A model generated the notes under the pieces. The model saw only the letters and a program-made list of their open reading frames with translations, made no database searches and was not told the origin of the DNA. This document shows positions 42,623 to 51,580 of a stretch of DNA of 64,000 nucleotides, piece after piece (position 1 is the first letter of the stretch; each line of letters opens with the position of its first letter). The stretch is from Mucilaginibacter aquariorum. Lineage in GTDB: Bacteria; Bacteroidota; Bacteroidia; Sphingobacteriales; Sphingobacteriaceae. Where the stretch lies: positions 124,001 through 188,000 of the forward strand of contig NZ_JANHOH010000010.1 in NCBI RefSeq assembly GCF_024498135.1. The letters run 5' to 3'. Position numbers and translations under genes: made by a program.

Positions 42623-43753
42623 TTATACAATTTGCTCGAAAAAACCTTTAATGTTGGCTGCGAACAGCTGAGGTTGTTCTATTGCCGCGAAGTGACCACC
42701 TTTTGGCATCTCTGTCCATTGTGTGATATTAAATGACTTTTCTACAAACGAGCGGGGGGGTGTGGGTAATTCTTTAGGGAAACGTGTAAATGCCACCGGA
42801 GTATTAATGCGGTTGTCCCTGCCAAATTTAAGCGGTTTTTTCCTGCTTTCCTTATAAAGCCTTATAGATGACGGCAGGCTTTGGGTAAACCAGTATAAAG
42901 ATACATTGGCAAGCAGTTCGTCGTAACTGATAACGCTTTCCAGGTTACCGCCGCTATCTGTCCAACTTTGGAATTTTTCTATGATCCATCCGCATAAACC
43001 AGCCGGCGAATCGTTAAGACCGTAGGCGAGTGTTTGTGGTTTGGTACTTTGTATACTGCCATAAGCCCCTTCTTTAGCATACCAGTCGGCTATCTGCTGT
43101 TTATAGATATTTTCTTCCACGGTCAAACTATCACCGGGCTTCATATAAGGCTGGTATGAACCGGGGATAAAATTGAGGTGCAAGCCAATTACATTATTGG
43201 GATGTTTTAGGCTAAGCCAACTGCTTATCCCGGCGCCAATATCGCCGCCTTGTGCGCCATATTTTGTATAACCTAAGCCTAACATCAATTTATGCCACAA
43301 ATCAGCTATAACTGCACTATTACATCCTGATGAAGTAGGCTTTGATGAAAAGCCAAAACCTATAACAGATGGTATCACCAAATCAAATGTGAGCCCCGTT
43401 CCTTCGGTTAAGTAAGGTATCATCTTCATCATTTCCAGAAAAGACCCTGGCCAGCCATGTGTGATTATTAATGGTACCGATTTGCTGCCTTTACCTTTTA
43501 CATGTATAAAATGTATTTGATATCCATCAACCCCGGCAATAAAATTATCATAGGAGTTTATCTCACTTTCGGTTTTACGCCACGAGTAATCATTTGTCCA
43601 GTAAGTACACAAATTTTTAAGATAACTTAAGTTGGTACCATAAGCCCATCCTGCCCCATCTATCTCATCGGGCCAGCGGGTGTTTAACAGCCTGTTGTTA
43701 AGATCAATTATTTGTTGTTTGGGAATGGCAACTTTAAATGGACTTATTTCCAT
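42623..43753 (-). CDS. Epoxide hydrolase family protein (EHN domain plus alpha/beta hydrolase)
   Basis: A 376-residue protein with the N-terminal epoxide-hydrolase domain (FKVAIPKQQIIDLNNRLLN, TRWPDE, YLKNLCTYW) and an alpha/beta-hydrolase domain. The oxyanion motif is HGWPGSF (99-105). The nucleophile is Asp171 in GGDIGAG, the catalytic His is 354 in KGGHFAA, and SIRLYKE near 300 holds a ring-opening Tyr. It converts epoxides to diols. There is no signal peptide. It lies 4 nt after a secreted CarboxypepD_reg protein gene, so the two are cotranscribed, although a functional link is not evident. Confidence 0.9.
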   Translation of the reverse strand: MEISPFKVAIPKQQIIDLNNRLLNTRWPDEIDGAGWAYGTNLSYLKNLCTYWTNDYSWRKTESEINSYDNFIAGVDGYQIHFIHVKGKGSKSVPLIITHGWPGSFLEMMKMIPYLTEGTGLTFDLVIPSVIGFGFSSKPTSSGCNSAVIADLWHKLMLGLGYTKYGAQGGDIGAGISSWLSLKHPNNVIGLHLNFIPGSYQPYMKPGDSLTVEENIYKQQIADWYAKEGAYGSIQSTKPQTLAYGLNDSPAGLCGWIIEKFQSWTDSGGNLESVISYDELLANVSLYWFTQSLPSSIRLYKESRKKPLKFGRDNRINTPVAFTRFPKELPTPPRSFVEKSFNITQWTEMPKGGHFAAIEQPQLFAANIKGFFEQIV

Positions 43754-43757
43754 TGCC

Positions 43758-44441
43758 TTATTGCTTTAAAGCCTGCGGCGCCCTTTTATCTGGCGGTAGG
43801 GCCATAAACTTCTTATAGCTATCATTAACATAAGCCACCATTGATTCGGCATTATTGCTGCGCAAAAACGCATAGCTCGGCCTAAACATGGTCATAAAAT
43901 TTTCCAGATCGTTTCCACGCAACGGTATCAGGCTGGTTACGTAAGCCGGGCTAAATGCTGCATCAATACTACGTTCTTCGGCTTCGCGCTGAAAATAGCG
44001 TTTTAACCTGCGGGCTTTCTTCCCTTCGCCACTAAACCAGGTCGATGGCGAAAATACATATACCTTACTCTTTTCATAAACCTCCGGGTATTCTTCTCTC
44101 GGGTTAAACGTTGTACGGGTTGCCGTAATGTTTACCGCTCTTAAAGATATCATTGATGTGCTCATCATTATCTTTTTTGGAGCAAGGTCAACCAGGTAAA
44201 GTGTATCTGAATTGTACCCCGGCGAATTAAATATAAGCGTTTGGCCTGCTGCGGCCCTTATAGAAAAGTTTCCGTTTTTATCGGTGATGCTTACCTGCCT
44301 GTTATTTACATTTTTTATAAAAACATCCGGCAGCCTGGTAGTGGTACCATTCTCATAAACGGTACCTTTAAATACGCTTTGCGCATTAGCTAATGAGGTT
44401 ATAAATAATAATGTAACGGCGGCGAAAAGTATTTTTTTCAT
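43758..44441 (-). CDS. Secreted CarboxypepD_reg-like (transthyretin-like) protein
   Basis: A 227-residue protein. The signal peptide KKILFAAVTLLFITSLANA ends near residue 20. Residues 21-100 are a carboxypeptidase regulatory-like beta-sandwich (FKGTVYENGTTTRLPDVFI, ISITDKNGNFSI-like SITDKNGNFSI, LIFNSPGYNSDTL). The C-terminal part is rich in Arg, Lys and Glu and looks helical. It lacks the plug and barrel of TonB-dependent receptors that usually carry such domains. The precise role is unknown. It heads a two-gene unit with the epoxide hydrolase. Confidence 0.8.
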   Translation of the reverse strand: MKKILFAAVTLLFITSLANAQSVFKGTVYENGTTTRLPDVFIKNVNNRQVSITDKNGNFSIRAAAGQTLIFNSPGYNSDTLYLVDLAPKKIMMSTSMISLRAVNITATRTTFNPREEYPEVYEKSKVYVFSPSTWFSGEGKKARRLKRYFQREAEERSIDAAFSPAYVTSLIPLRGNDLENFMTMFRPSYAFLRSNNAESMVAYVNDSYKKFMALPPDKRAPQALKQ

Positions 44442-44511
44442 GGCTGATGTATTAGCTAATAACTTAAACTTGTTTTGGCTGGTAAAGGTTTCGATTTTAA
44501 CACTTCAAATC

Positions 44512-44545
44512 AATAAAAAACCCGGTTTAAACCGGGTTTTTTATT
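44512..44545. terminator. Bidirectional terminator, perfect 34-nt palindrome
   Basis: The 17-nt half AATAAAAAACCCGGTTT is followed exactly by its reverse complement. The CCCGG stem flanked by A and T runs makes it a terminator in both directions. It lies 2 nt after the M1 peptidase stop codon, separating that gene from the 227-residue protein gene. Confidence 0.9.
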
Positions 44546-44547
44546 AA

Positions 44548-46512
44548 TTATTGCTTTTTCCAAACATTGTTGTCGGGATTGTAATCAGGTAAGACCTTAT
44601 CAGGGTCATAAGTTACCGATTCAATTTCTTCTGTTGATGGATATTTTACAACAAAGCTGGTATTGCGTTCCCATATCTCAACAGGTAGTTTAAGGCGTTC
44701 AACCTTACCGCTAATTGTTTTAATTTCTAATATAGCAGGCATAGCCAGTTTATCAAGGTTATCAAGGGTTATTAAAGCGCCTTTGCTTGCATCGCCATTT
44801 ACATATTTAACCTCGCGCACGCCAACATCCAGGCGCCAGTTGTTTACAAACCAGCCTCTCCAGAACCATTGCAGGCTCTCGCCGCTTGCATTCTCCATCG
44901 TCCTGAAAAAATCATCAGGTGTTGGGTGTTTAAATGCCCAGCGGGCAACGTAGGTCCTAAATGCAAAGTCGAAACGCTCTGGGCCTAAGATCTGCTCGCG
45001 CAGTAAGGTTAAACCTGTACCTGGTTTAAAGTACAGCAATAAGCCGGTGTTAGCTTCTTTAAGGTTATCTGGCTGGCTCAATACAGTTTCCAGCTCGGGG
45101 CGGGTAAGGTAAGCTCCCACTTTTTGCATATCCTGTTTTTTACCCGCATACTCGCCTTTGTTAAAATCGGCAGTAGATAAAGTATTGATGAAAGTATTAA
45201 AGCCTTCATCCATCCAGCCGTATAAACGCTCGTTTGATCCAACTATCATCGGGAACCAGGTATGGCCAAACTCATGATCGTTAACACCCCATAGCGAGCC
45301 TTTTTTAGCCCTCCAGCTACAAAATACAATGCCAGGGTATTCCATACCACCTACAACACCCGCAACAGCGGTAGCGGCAGGATAAGGGTACTCGAACCAT
45401 TTTTGTGAGTTATACTCTATAGATTTTTTTACATACTCGGTAGAGCGGCCCCATGCATCGTTGCCATCGCTTTCAACCGGGTAAGCAGATATCGCTGTTG
45501 ATTTTTTACCGCTTGGCAGATTCATTTTAGCAGCATCGACAATAAATGCGGCTGATGAACCCCATGAAACGTCGCGGGCATTCTTTATTTTAAAGCGCCA
45601 GGTAAGTTCTTTTTTACCAGCCGGGCGAGATGCCGCATCAGTAACTTCACTTGCCGAACGGATAACTACCGTTTGCTCGCTTTTTTCAGCTAATGCCCAA
45701 CGTTTTAATTGCTCTGGTGTATAAACATCCTGTGGGTTTTGCAACTCGCCAGATGCTACTACAATGTGGTTTGCCGGGGCAGTGATGCTCAGGTCAAAAT
45801 CGCCATACTCCAGGTAAAACTCGCCCGGGCCGGTGTAAGGTAAAGCATTCCAGCCCATAATATCATCATACACATACATGCGCGGGTACCATTGTGCTAC
45901 TGTGAATATTTTACCGTTTTTGGTGTTCTGGATACCTGTACGGTCAGATCCGTAATCAGGCACTACAAAAGAATACTCGATGTTCAGTTTTACCTGGCCA
46001 CCATTTGGGTTTACGCCTGTAGGCAAAAATATTTGCATACGGGTATCTTCTATCAAAAACTTAACCGGGGTATCGCCTATTTTAACCGATTTAATTTTGT
46101 AACCGGCATTCGGATTTGCAGCACGCCCACCAGTACCATTACGGCTACCGCTTGGGGGGATAATTGCCGAACCACGTGAATCTGATTTAAATAAGTTTTG
46201 GTCTAACTGCATCCACAGGAAATCTAACTTCTGCGGGCTGTTATTTGTATAATTTAGAACTTCAGAACCTGTAACCTCGTTGGTTTGATCGTTAAGGGTT
46301 GCCGCTAACTGGTAATCGGCACGGTTTTGCCAATATTTTGGACCCGGCTGGCCATCTGCCGCGCGGAATTCCGAACCATTTTTGGTGTAAAAGAACGGCG
46401 CAAAAGCATCGTGATAGTTATAAGTGCTAACCGTTGGCTGCTGCTGTGCCTGTACAACGCCACTAACGGTCATAATAGCCAGCGTGCAACCGGCAATCAG
46501 TCTCAATTTCAT
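44548..46512 (-). CDS. M1 family metallopeptidase (secreted)
   Basis: A 654-residue protein with a signal peptide ending at VVQAQ (about 22). The zinc site is HEFGH (413-417) with Glu436 exactly 18 residues later (the HEXXH-X18-E motif of gluzincins). The substrate-binding GGMEYP (388-393) stands in the position of the family GxMEN motif. The N-terminal beta-rich domain contains VTGSEVLNYTNNSPQKLDFLW. Members release N-terminal residues from peptides in the periplasm or outside the cell. The chain is shorter than ERAP/PepN-type enzymes, fitting the M1 proteins common in Bacteroidota. A perfect terminator follows. Confidence 0.93.
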   Translation of the reverse strand: MKLRLIAGCTLAIMTVSGVVQAQQQPTVSTYNYHDAFAPFFYTKNGSEFRAADGQPGPKYWQNRADYQLAATLNDQTNEVTGSEVLNYTNNSPQKLDFLWMQLDQNLFKSDSRGSAIIPPSGSRNGTGGRAANPNAGYKIKSVKIGDTPVKFLIEDTRMQIFLPTGVNPNGGQVKLNIEYSFVVPDYGSDRTGIQNTKNGKIFTVAQWYPRMYVYDDIMGWNALPYTGPGEFYLEYGDFDLSITAPANHIVVASGELQNPQDVYTPEQLKRWALAEKSEQTVVIRSASEVTDAASRPAGKKELTWRFKIKNARDVSWGSSAAFIVDAAKMNLPSGKKSTAISAYPVESDGNDAWGRSTEYVKKSIEYNSQKWFEYPYPAATAVAGVVGGMEYPGIVFCSWRAKKGSLWGVNDHEFGHTWFPMIVGSNERLYGWMDEGFNTFINTLSTADFNKGEYAGKKQDMQKVGAYLTRPELETVLSQPDNLKEANTGLLLYFKPGTGLTLLREQILGPERFDFAFRTYVARWAFKHPTPDDFFRTMENASGESLQWFWRGWFVNNWRLDVGVREVKYVNGDASKGALITLDNLDKLAMPAILEIKTISGKVERLKLPVEIWERNTSFVVKYPSTEEIESVTYDPDKVLPDYNPDNNVWKKQ

Positions 46513-46639
46513 AATTTTTATAATGATTTAGTAAAAACAAAACACAATAATACAAATTATTGAATAACCTGCTTACATAATTACGTAGTTGTAATGAGGA
46601 AGTTACCTTTTTGTTAATGGCCAAACCACAAATGCGGGC

Positions 46640-47320
46640 CTATTGGCTTTCGAACTCGGCTGTGTAAATAGATACCAGCTTGCCGGCGGTAAAGTTTAGT
46701 GTAACATAAACATACCTTTTAGCAGATATTGTTGAAACAAAGTACCATTGCGGTGAAGCGCTCATTTGCGGGTCATATGGCTTGTTGTTATCCTTAAAAA
46801 ATATAGACAGGCGTTCGAGTTTTTTTGCTGATGCCGGGTTCTTCTTAATGTTTACCAGCTTTTGATAAATATCATCAACCGGGTCGCCTACCGTGATGGT
46901 GGTATTTTGGGCAAAATTAACCGGCCAGCGTGTAAGCGCGGTACCATTGTTAAGGAAAATGGTTTTCACTTTATTATTTTCGAAACTTAGCTGCACCCCG
47001 GTTGATGTACCGTTTGCCTCATCCATAAAAATGCCTGTGTATAAAGGCAACCTGGTTTTAAGGCTATCAATGCTGGTGTATATATTATTAACAATGGTTA
47101 GGCCCCCTATTTTTTCGGCAACCTGCACTTGCTGAAGTTTAGCGTACAAATCCGCACTTGTTTGCCCAATGGCTAATCCAAAAAGCTGCCCGCTGGTAAG
47201 TGTATCACTGGCGATTAGTTTTTGAAAGGGTGGTTCAATTATTATTTCGTTACCAGGATCTGCTTTCTTGCAGGCAGTAAACAGCGCTGCAGCTAATAAA
47301 AAAATGTATAATTTTCTCAT
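46640..47320 (-). CDS. Putative lipoprotein of unknown function
   Basis: A 226-residue protein. The N-terminus MRKLYIFLLAAALFTAC is a lipoprotein signal with lipobox FTAC, followed by KKADPGNE. The rest has alternating strands, with SDTLTSGQLFGLAIGQTSADLYAKL and VGDPVDDIYQKLVNIKK, but no recognised motif. No domain is assigned. It stands alone between the M1 peptidase and the ArsC/Spx gene on the minus strand. It is probably anchored to the outer or inner membrane. Confidence 0.75.
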   Translation of the reverse strand: MRKLYIFLLAAALFTACKKADPGNEIIIEPPFQKLIASDTLTSGQLFGLAIGQTSADLYAKLQQVQVAEKIGGLTIVNNIYTSIDSLKTRLPLYTGIFMDEANGTSTGVQLSFENNKVKTIFLNNGTALTRWPVNFAQNTTITVGDPVDDIYQKLVNIKKNPASAKKLERLSIFFKDNNKPYDPQMSASPQWYFVSTISAKRYVYVTLNFTAGKLVSIYTAEFESQ

Positions 47321-47411
47321 AAGGTGGTTTTATTTAATTACGCTACCCATGGCAAAAGTGCTACAACAATTATTAACTAAGTTTTAAGCTTTTAAAAAAC
47401 AACAGGCTGAT

Positions 47412-47756
47412 CTACAGCAGCTCCTTGCTGTACACCGCCTCGTCAAATCCGAAGAACAGGAAATCGCCTTTTTCAATAACCGGGCGTTTGATCATGCTGG
47501 TTTTTTGCTGCAGTAATTGCAGGGCATCGTTTTTGGTTTTAATGCTTTCTTTAACCGAGGGATCAAGCTGTTTCCAGGTAAGGCCTTGCTTGTTCAAAAA
47601 TCTTTCGTAGCCTGCTTTTTCATCCCACTCGTTCAATTTTTCGGCGCTTACGCCCAGTTTTTTAAAATCGTGAAATTCATAGGGTACATTGTTGGCCTTA
47701 AACCAGTCGAGCGCTTTTTTTACTGTATTGCAATTAGTGATACCGTAAACTTTCAT
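47412..47756 (-). CDS. ArsC/Spx/MgsR family protein (YffB-like)
   Basis: A 114-residue thioredoxin-fold protein starting at ATG 47,756. MKVYGITNCNTVKKALDWF carries the active Cys near residue 9-10, followed by EFHDFKKLGVS, the GLTWKQLDPS segment and IKRPVIEKG with the conserved Arg-Pro cis-turn. Family members are glutathione-dependent arsenate reductase-like proteins or transcription-linked Spx regulators. Only one Cys is seen in the motif, so it is unlikely to be a classical Cys-cascade arsenate reductase. It lies 13 nt after the beta-barrel receptor gene. Confidence 0.85.
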   Translation of the reverse strand: MKVYGITNCNTVKKALDWFKANNVPYEFHDFKKLGVSAEKLNEWDEKAGYERFLNKQGLTWKQLDPSVKESIKTKNDALQLLQQKTSMIKRPVIEKGDFLFFGFDEAVYSKELL

Positions 47757-47769
47757 GTTATAGTTTGAT

Positions 47770-50154
47770 TTATTCCCGCCCACCGCCGCTGGTATCATCA
47801 TTATTGATACCCCGCTGATTCTTTTTGATGGAGCTGTTAAGTTTGCCAAATTTATAACTTAAGTTAATACCAAATGACCGGAAGTAATTATAATTATAGG
47901 AATAGGTTTGAAAATCGGGTGTCCGGGTGTAAAAATCAAGCTTGTTAAATTTCTTGAAAGGGCTTTGTATATTTAGAGATACGGTTAGCTTTTTATCTAA
48001 AAACTCTTTAGATACGTTTGTGCCATAACCAAAATACCAGTTATCGGTACCCTGCAGCAGCACATACCGGCTATCATAACCAATATTGAGCCCAATGCGG
48101 TAACCGCTGTCAAACTTATAACTGCTGTTGGTAAACACATGCCCTTGTTGCCCGCTATTCGTAAAAAACTGGCCGTTATAAGTGCCCTTAAGCCAAATGC
48201 GCAATATTTCGGCATTAACATTCACATTTAATTTTTTTGATAGCGGGTAGTTTAGGTTTACATCGAGCCCCAGGGTTTTATTTTTACCCACGTTGGCAAA
48301 CGTTGTGGTGGTTACATCGTTATTAACCGATGCCAGGCTTTGAATGGTGTTATTAGCAAATGAGTAACTACCGCTTATATTAACAGAACCCTTTGCGAAA
48401 TTGCCATAGCTCAACTCAAAATTATTATTTATAGCCGGGCGAAGCCCCGCGTTACCCTGTGTTATATAATTAGGGTTCGACCTGTCGACAAACGGGTTTA
48501 GCTGATATATACCCGGTCTTTGTATGCGCTGAGTAAATCCAAAGGTAAGGCTGCTATTTTTTAAGCTGCGCTGTAAGGATACAGATGGTACCAGGTTATT
48601 AAACTGCTGGTTTAATGTACTACCTTTTGAAAATAACGCATCGTTGATTGTACGTTCAAACCTTGCCCCTGCTTTAACCGTCCACTTGGTAAATTTTAGC
48701 TGGTATGAGTTATACACACTATATATATCCTGTTTGTAGGTAAAATTATTTACCTGGGCGGTATCGGTAAGGTATTGATTCCCAACCCGCGCATCGCTAT
48801 GAAAATTACTGAAGTTGTTTCGGGCAATCAACTTCCCTCCTGCTTCTATCGTAATTACTTTAAAAGGCTGTATATAATCCAGTTGGGTAGTATGTTCTTT
48901 TGAACCTGCACTGTTGTATTGGCGGTAACTGGGAGCGTTAATACCTATAATTTCGTTAAACTGGTTATTTGTAAAATTGCTGTATTTATAAGACGCTGTT
49001 ACTAGCTGGTCTTTATTATTTTTAAATCCCAGCTGATAGTTTATCCCCACATCATACCTGTTCCAATCTCTTTCACCATTGTTTGAAATATTAGAGTTGT
49101 TAACCACCCCATCGCTATCCCGCTGCATGGTATTCTGATAATTGCCCGAGTTATTATTCCCATTATAGATATTGAATGTACCGGTAATCAGGTTCAGGCT
49201 ATCCGCCTCGAAACTTAGTTCGGCACTGCCATATTTATTAATGCCTCTATTAAACTGGGTACCGTTTTGTATTAGGGTAGACCGGGTATTAAAAAAATCT
49301 GTCTGGTTAAAAAATTCCGCGTCGCGCCTTGGCCTTTGGCCATAACCGCCGTAACCATTAAAGCCAAACTTGCCCTGTTTAACTGTAGCGTTAAGATTTG
49401 TACGATAGCCAAAAACGCTATTATAATTTGCATTTATAGATCCGTTATAACCCTGGTCAGCTTTTTTAACGGTGATAATATTAATGATACCTGCTAATCC
49501 CTCGGCATCGTACTTAGCCGGCGGCGTTGTTATTACTTCTATTTTTACAATATTACTGCCCGGCATCGCCTTTAAAATATCAGATGGATTGCTCGACATT
49601 AAAGCCGATTCTTTTCCATTCAGCAAAATTTTATAATTACCGCTTCCACGCAGTTTGATATTATCTGTACCATCAACCGAAAGCAACGGCACCTTCCTGA
49701 TCATATCCAGCGCGGTTAGCTGTTTGCTTTCTGGATCGGCCTGCACATCGTAGCTTATGCGGTCAACCTCTTGTTTCATTAAGGGCCTGGCGGCAGTAAC
49801 AGATACCTCTTTAAGCTGATTGCTGGAAGGTGACAGCAGCATTTTGCCGGTATTAACATCAGCCGTGGCGGTTATATTAATAGCCTTTGTTTTGTAGCCC
49901 ACGTAAATGAATGATAGCTTATAGGCTTTGGGTGCGAGCCTGGTGATCTCGAAACTACCATCATCTTTGGTAAGGGTGCTTTTTATGGGGAGATTGGTAA
50001 CCGCATCTGTTATGGCAACTGTTGCATAACCCAACGGCTTATTTATGGCAGAATCAATTAATATGCCTTTAACTGATGTTGTTTGAGGCGCATTTTGCGC
50101 GAATACCAATACCGAAATAAAACAGCAAAATGCAGTTAGTAGAATTTTTTTCAT
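47770..50154 (-). CDS. TonB-dependent receptor-like outer-membrane beta-barrel protein (OMP_b-brl_3)
   Basis: A 794-residue outer-membrane protein. The signal peptide KKILLTAFCCFISVLVFAQ is followed by a CarboxypepD_reg domain (VKGILIDSAINKPLGYATV), a plug domain (RPLMKQEVDRISYDVQAD, LLSVDGTDNIKLRGSGNY, IEVITTPPAKYDAEGLAGI) and a barrel of alternating aromatic-rich strands to the end (SYKFGKLNSS). No TonB box can be identified with certainty. Such proteins import or secrete unidentified compounds across the outer membrane. No SusD-like partner is adjacent, so it is not a classical polysaccharide utilisation pair. It is cotranscribed with the ArsC/Spx gene. Confidence 0.9.
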   Translation of the reverse strand: MKKILLTAFCCFISVLVFAQNAPQTTSVKGILIDSAINKPLGYATVAITDAVTNLPIKSTLTKDDGSFEITRLAPKAYKLSFIYVGYKTKAINITATADVNTGKMLLSPSSNQLKEVSVTAARPLMKQEVDRISYDVQADPESKQLTALDMIRKVPLLSVDGTDNIKLRGSGNYKILLNGKESALMSSNPSDILKAMPGSNIVKIEVITTPPAKYDAEGLAGIINIITVKKADQGYNGSINANYNSVFGYRTNLNATVKQGKFGFNGYGGYGQRPRRDAEFFNQTDFFNTRSTLIQNGTQFNRGINKYGSAELSFEADSLNLITGTFNIYNGNNNSGNYQNTMQRDSDGVVNNSNISNNGERDWNRYDVGINYQLGFKNNKDQLVTASYKYSNFTNNQFNEIIGINAPSYRQYNSAGSKEHTTQLDYIQPFKVITIEAGGKLIARNNFSNFHSDARVGNQYLTDTAQVNNFTYKQDIYSVYNSYQLKFTKWTVKAGARFERTINDALFSKGSTLNQQFNNLVPSVSLQRSLKNSSLTFGFTQRIQRPGIYQLNPFVDRSNPNYITQGNAGLRPAINNNFELSYGNFAKGSVNISGSYSFANNTIQSLASVNNDVTTTTFANVGKNKTLGLDVNLNYPLSKKLNVNVNAEILRIWLKGTYNGQFFTNSGQQGHVFTNSSYKFDSGYRIGLNIGYDSRYVLLQGTDNWYFGYGTNVSKEFLDKKLTVSLNIQSPFKKFNKLDFYTRTPDFQTYSYNYNYFRSFGINLSYKFGKLNSSIKKNQRGINNDDTSGGGRE

Positions 50155-50180
50155 GAAAGTGTATAGGCCTATAAGACACG

Positions 50181-50188
50181 CAAAGCTA
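50181..50188 (-). promoter_or_regulatory. Probable -7 element (TAGCTTTG) for the receptor gene
   Basis: On the minus strand TAGCTTTG fits TAnnTTTG and lies 26 nt before the receptor ATG. A -33 TTTG at the 18-nt spacing is not present. Confidence 0.4.
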
Positions 50189-50254
50189 CTTTAACGTTGC
50201 ATAAAGAATGGGCTTTTTAACACCTTTTAACTAAATAGTTAGGTAACAAAATAG

Positions 50255-50815
50255 TTACTTATTAAATTTGGTCATGGTTAGTTCGGTACCAATAGTGGCG
50301 AAGCTTTTTATCATTTCAATCGAGCGATCTATCAGTGCAGGCAGCTCGGGTTTTTCATCCTCATCGAAACCGCTTAAAACGTAATCAACCTGGCGGCCTT
50401 TGGGGAAATCGTCGCCAACGCCAAATCGTAAGCGGGCGTATTCATTATTACCTAAAGTTGCTTCGATATGTTTAAGGCCGTTATGCCCGGCGGCACTGCC
50501 TTTTGGTTTTAAACGCAGGGTGCCTAATGGCAGGGCAATATCATCAACTATCACCAGCACATTTTCAACAGGGATTTTCAACTCCTTCATCCAGTGGTTT
50601 AGCGCTTTACCGCTAAGGTTCATGTAGGTGGTTGGCTTTATTAAACACAGGGTGCGGCTTTTGTGGGTTACTTCGGTATAATAAGCCAGGCGCATACTGT
50701 AAAACTTTGCGCCTTCCTGCTTAGCCATTTCATCCAGTACCATAAAACCTATGTTATGTCTTGTATCGGCATACTCCGGCCCAATATTTCCTAAACCAAC
50801 AATTAAATATTTCAT
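50255..50815 (-). CDS. pth: Peptidyl-tRNA hydrolase
   Basis: A 186-residue Pth starting at ATG 50,815. KYLIVGLGNIGPEYADTRHNIGFMVLD contains the catalytic His and neighbouring Asn. IKPTTYMNLSGKAL, VDDIALPLGTLRLKPKGSAAGHNGLK and YVLSGF are family signatures. It recycles peptidyl-tRNA released from stalled ribosomes. A longer frame to 50,926 runs through a G-rich repeat and a terminator and is not supported. It is downstream of rplY, next to prs and tRNA-Gln. Confidence 0.95.
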   Translation of the reverse strand: MKYLIVGLGNIGPEYADTRHNIGFMVLDEMAKQEGAKFYSMRLAYYTEVTHKSRTLCLIKPTTYMNLSGKALNHWMKELKIPVENVLVIVDDIALPLGTLRLKPKGSAAGHNGLKHIEATLGNNEYARLRFGVGDDFPKGRQVDYVLSGFDEDEKPELPALIDRSIEMIKSFATIGTELTMTKFNK

Positions 50816-50816
50816 A

Positions 50817-50949
50817 CCCCCTCCGCCCCCTGAAGGGGGAACTCTTTTAAATACTTTTTTAACTGCGAATATATTACTATAAAATAAAAAAGCGACAGGT
50901 ATAAACCTATCGCTTTTAGTTTCCATTCCCCTTTCAGGGTTAGGGGGTT
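50817..50949. repeat. C/G-rich inverted repeat flanking the rplY-pth terminator
   Basis: The left copy (50,817-50,843) reads CCCCCTCCGCCCCCTGAAGG and continues GGGAAC. The right copy (50,922-50,949) is its approximate reverse complement, CCATTCCCCTTTCAGGG plus TTAGGGGG. The pair encloses the terminator hairpin at 50,887. The left copy ends 2 nt before the pth start codon and the right copy ends at the rplY stop codon. Confidence 0.7.
50887..50917. terminator. Terminator between rplY and pth
   Basis: AAAAGCGACAGGT pairs with ACCTATCGCTTTT with one mismatch around ATAA. The A and T runs make it active on either strand. It lies 30 nt after the rplY stop codon. Confidence 0.75.
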
Positions 50950-51526
50950 ATTTTTTACCTGCTTCTTGTTCAGCCTGGCGTAATGCACGTGAAGTAGTTA
51001 CAGATACAATTGTATCTTCCTGTGCATTGGTAATAGTAAGGTTAGGCAATTTAATTTCGTTAACTTTTACTGATTTACCAACCTCAAGCGCTTCGATGCT
51101 TACTTCGATGTTATCCAGGTGATCTTTAGGCAATGCCTTAACACGCAGTTTCCTTAGTTTTTGAACTAATTTACCACCCACTTTAACACCCGGAGAAGTT
51201 CCTGTTAATTTTACAGGGATCTCAATAGTAACAGGTTTCTTTTCATCTAACAATAAAAAGTCGATGTGGATAAGTTGTTCCGTTAACGGGTGGAACTGCA
51301 TATCTTTAATAATAGCTTGTGATTTAACACCAGCTACCTCAAGTTCGATGAAATGAACAACCGGAGTATAAACTACGGCTCTCAAATCAGCTGCGGACAC
51401 TGCAAAGTGGGTTTGGGTTGCACCACCGTAAAGTACTGCAGGCACTAAGCCCTGGTAACGCAGTTCTTTAGCGTCTCTTTTCCCTACGTTCTCTCTTGGA
51501 GAACCGCTAATAGCAATTGATTTCAT
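50948..51526 (-). CDS. rplY: 50S ribosomal protein L25/general stress protein Ctc
   Basis: A 192-residue two-domain L25 (Ctc type). The N-terminal domain begins AISGSPRENVGKRDAKELR, which binds 5S rRNA, and is followed by the TL5-type C-terminal beta-domain (IDFLLLDEKKPVTIEIPVKL, GTSPGVKVGGKL). The C-terminus has a short basic tail. It lies 54 nt after prs, a gene neighbour that often accompanies L25/Ctc. Confidence 0.93.
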   Translation of the reverse strand: MKSIAISGSPRENVGKRDAKELRYQGLVPAVLYGGATQTHFAVSAADLRAVVYTPVVHFIELEVAGVKSQAIIKDMQFHPLTEQLIHIDFLLLDEKKPVTIEIPVKLTGTSPGVKVGGKLVQKLRKLRVKALPKDHLDNIEVSIEALEVGKSVKVNEIKLPNLTITNAQEDTIVSVTTSRALRQAEQEAGKK

Positions 51527-51580
51527 TATTTATTTATTATTCAAAGCCACACCAACATGGTATGGATATTTTTATTCTCT

